Assembly (NCBI GenBank): GCA_023053575.1
Contig: JAKZAP010000007.1
Location: forward strand, 23,585,464-23,649,463
Source: Branchinecta lynchi
Taxonomy: Eukaryota > Arthropoda > Branchiopoda > Anostraca > Branchinectidae
DNA length: 64,000 bases
Reading direction: 5' to 3'
In this document: positions 63,641 through 64,000 of the stretch, piece by piece
Layout: every line of letters begins with the position of its first letter
Numbering within the stretch: position 1 is the stretch's first letter
Notes under the pieces: model-generated
What the model was told of the DNA's origin: nothing
The model's input: the letters and a program-made list of their open reading frames with translations, nothing else
Databases searched by the model: none
Position numbers and translations under genes: made by a program

Positions 63641-64000
63641 GGCGTGTTCTCGACGTTCCCTGAGGTCTCCGCATAAGGCAGGAATAAGGAGCAGCCGCGT
63701 TTTGTTTGTGGGGGGAATCACTCCCAGTATTACAGTCCCCACGGGCGGGGATTGCTCTGATTATCATCTCCACCGTCAAAAAGGACTCCCTTTCATATTC
63801 GGAGAAGAATCAATTTTTGCCGGTGTTGGTGCAATGTAAAATTAATTAAGAAGAATCAGAATAAACAAAACCCAAAATAAAGTGGATCTAGTAATTTCGT
63901 CAACTACACATTTTTTTTTTTCGAACAAAATCCAATTTAGAAGCATTCTCCGTGTTCTCGTTGTTTTCCTAGGCAGAGTCCGCGTGGAGTGACTCCCTTT
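63641..64000. other. Nothing recognised to the window end
   Basis: A 90-codon plus frame reaching 63839 starts inside the element end and is not supported. Confidence 0.35.

Noticed and set aside
1..64000. rRNA, tRNA or snRNA genes
   Set aside because: None recognised by eye apart from the isolated A box at 35514; a covariance-model scan would be decisive.

Overview
This is eukaryotic, almost certainly invertebrate animal, nuclear DNA, probably from a marine species. It has spliced exons, CR1/Jockey-like non-LTR retrotransposons with short tandem-repeat tails, hAT-like and PIF/Harbinger-like DNA elements, many small inverted-repeat elements, and no bacterial or viral gene organisation. I cannot name the species. 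Nearly every long reading frame is either retrotransposon coding sequence or a by-product of a tandem repeat.

Host genes are sparse. The clearest is one exon on the minus strand at 7204-7336: the N-terminus and first transmembrane helix of an SLC6 sodium/chloride-coupled transporter, with two perfect CRE sites just inside the following intron. Its remaining exons would lie to the left, in or beyond the window. A plus-strand reading frame starting nearby is split by a family A repeat carrying a 4-bp target duplication. Weaker exon candidates with consensus splice sites lie at 23.1 kb (+), 49.5-50.4 kb (-, two phase-compatible exons), 57.3 kb (-) and 60-62 kb (-, inside a DNA element). A decayed THAP zinc-finger frame lies at 58.9-59.6 kb (-).

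Layout. 0-11 kb: family A repeats, a 16-bp TGACGT minisatellite, a dead RT fragment, the SLC6 exon. 11.08-16.04 kb: a hAT-like element that received a 5'-truncated LINE whose 939-residue ORF2 is uninterrupted. 16-17.3 kb: a 314-bp duplication and family B MITE pieces. 18.29-20.02 kb: a hAT-like element with a perfect 8-bp target duplication, filled by a 24-bp array. 20.3-21.7 kb: a sister element. 23-46 kb: alternating family A, family F (poly-C-rich, ~1.4 kb) and foldback elements, plus a 20-bp minisatellite with an E-box in almost every unit (33.63-33.89 kb). 47.5-49.2 kb: a second LINE broken by a 77-bp internal duplication. 49.2-54 kb: fewer repeats, with the two-exon candidate and divergent CCAAT boxes. 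55-57 kb: a degenerate ~230-bp array. 59.97-63.64 kb: a PIF/Harbinger-like element with TAA target duplications and remnant exons.

Family letters (A, B, F, H, J and so on) are my own labels for sequences that recur in this window. I did no database comparison and all boundaries were read by eye, so expect errors of a few to some tens of bases where termini are degenerate.
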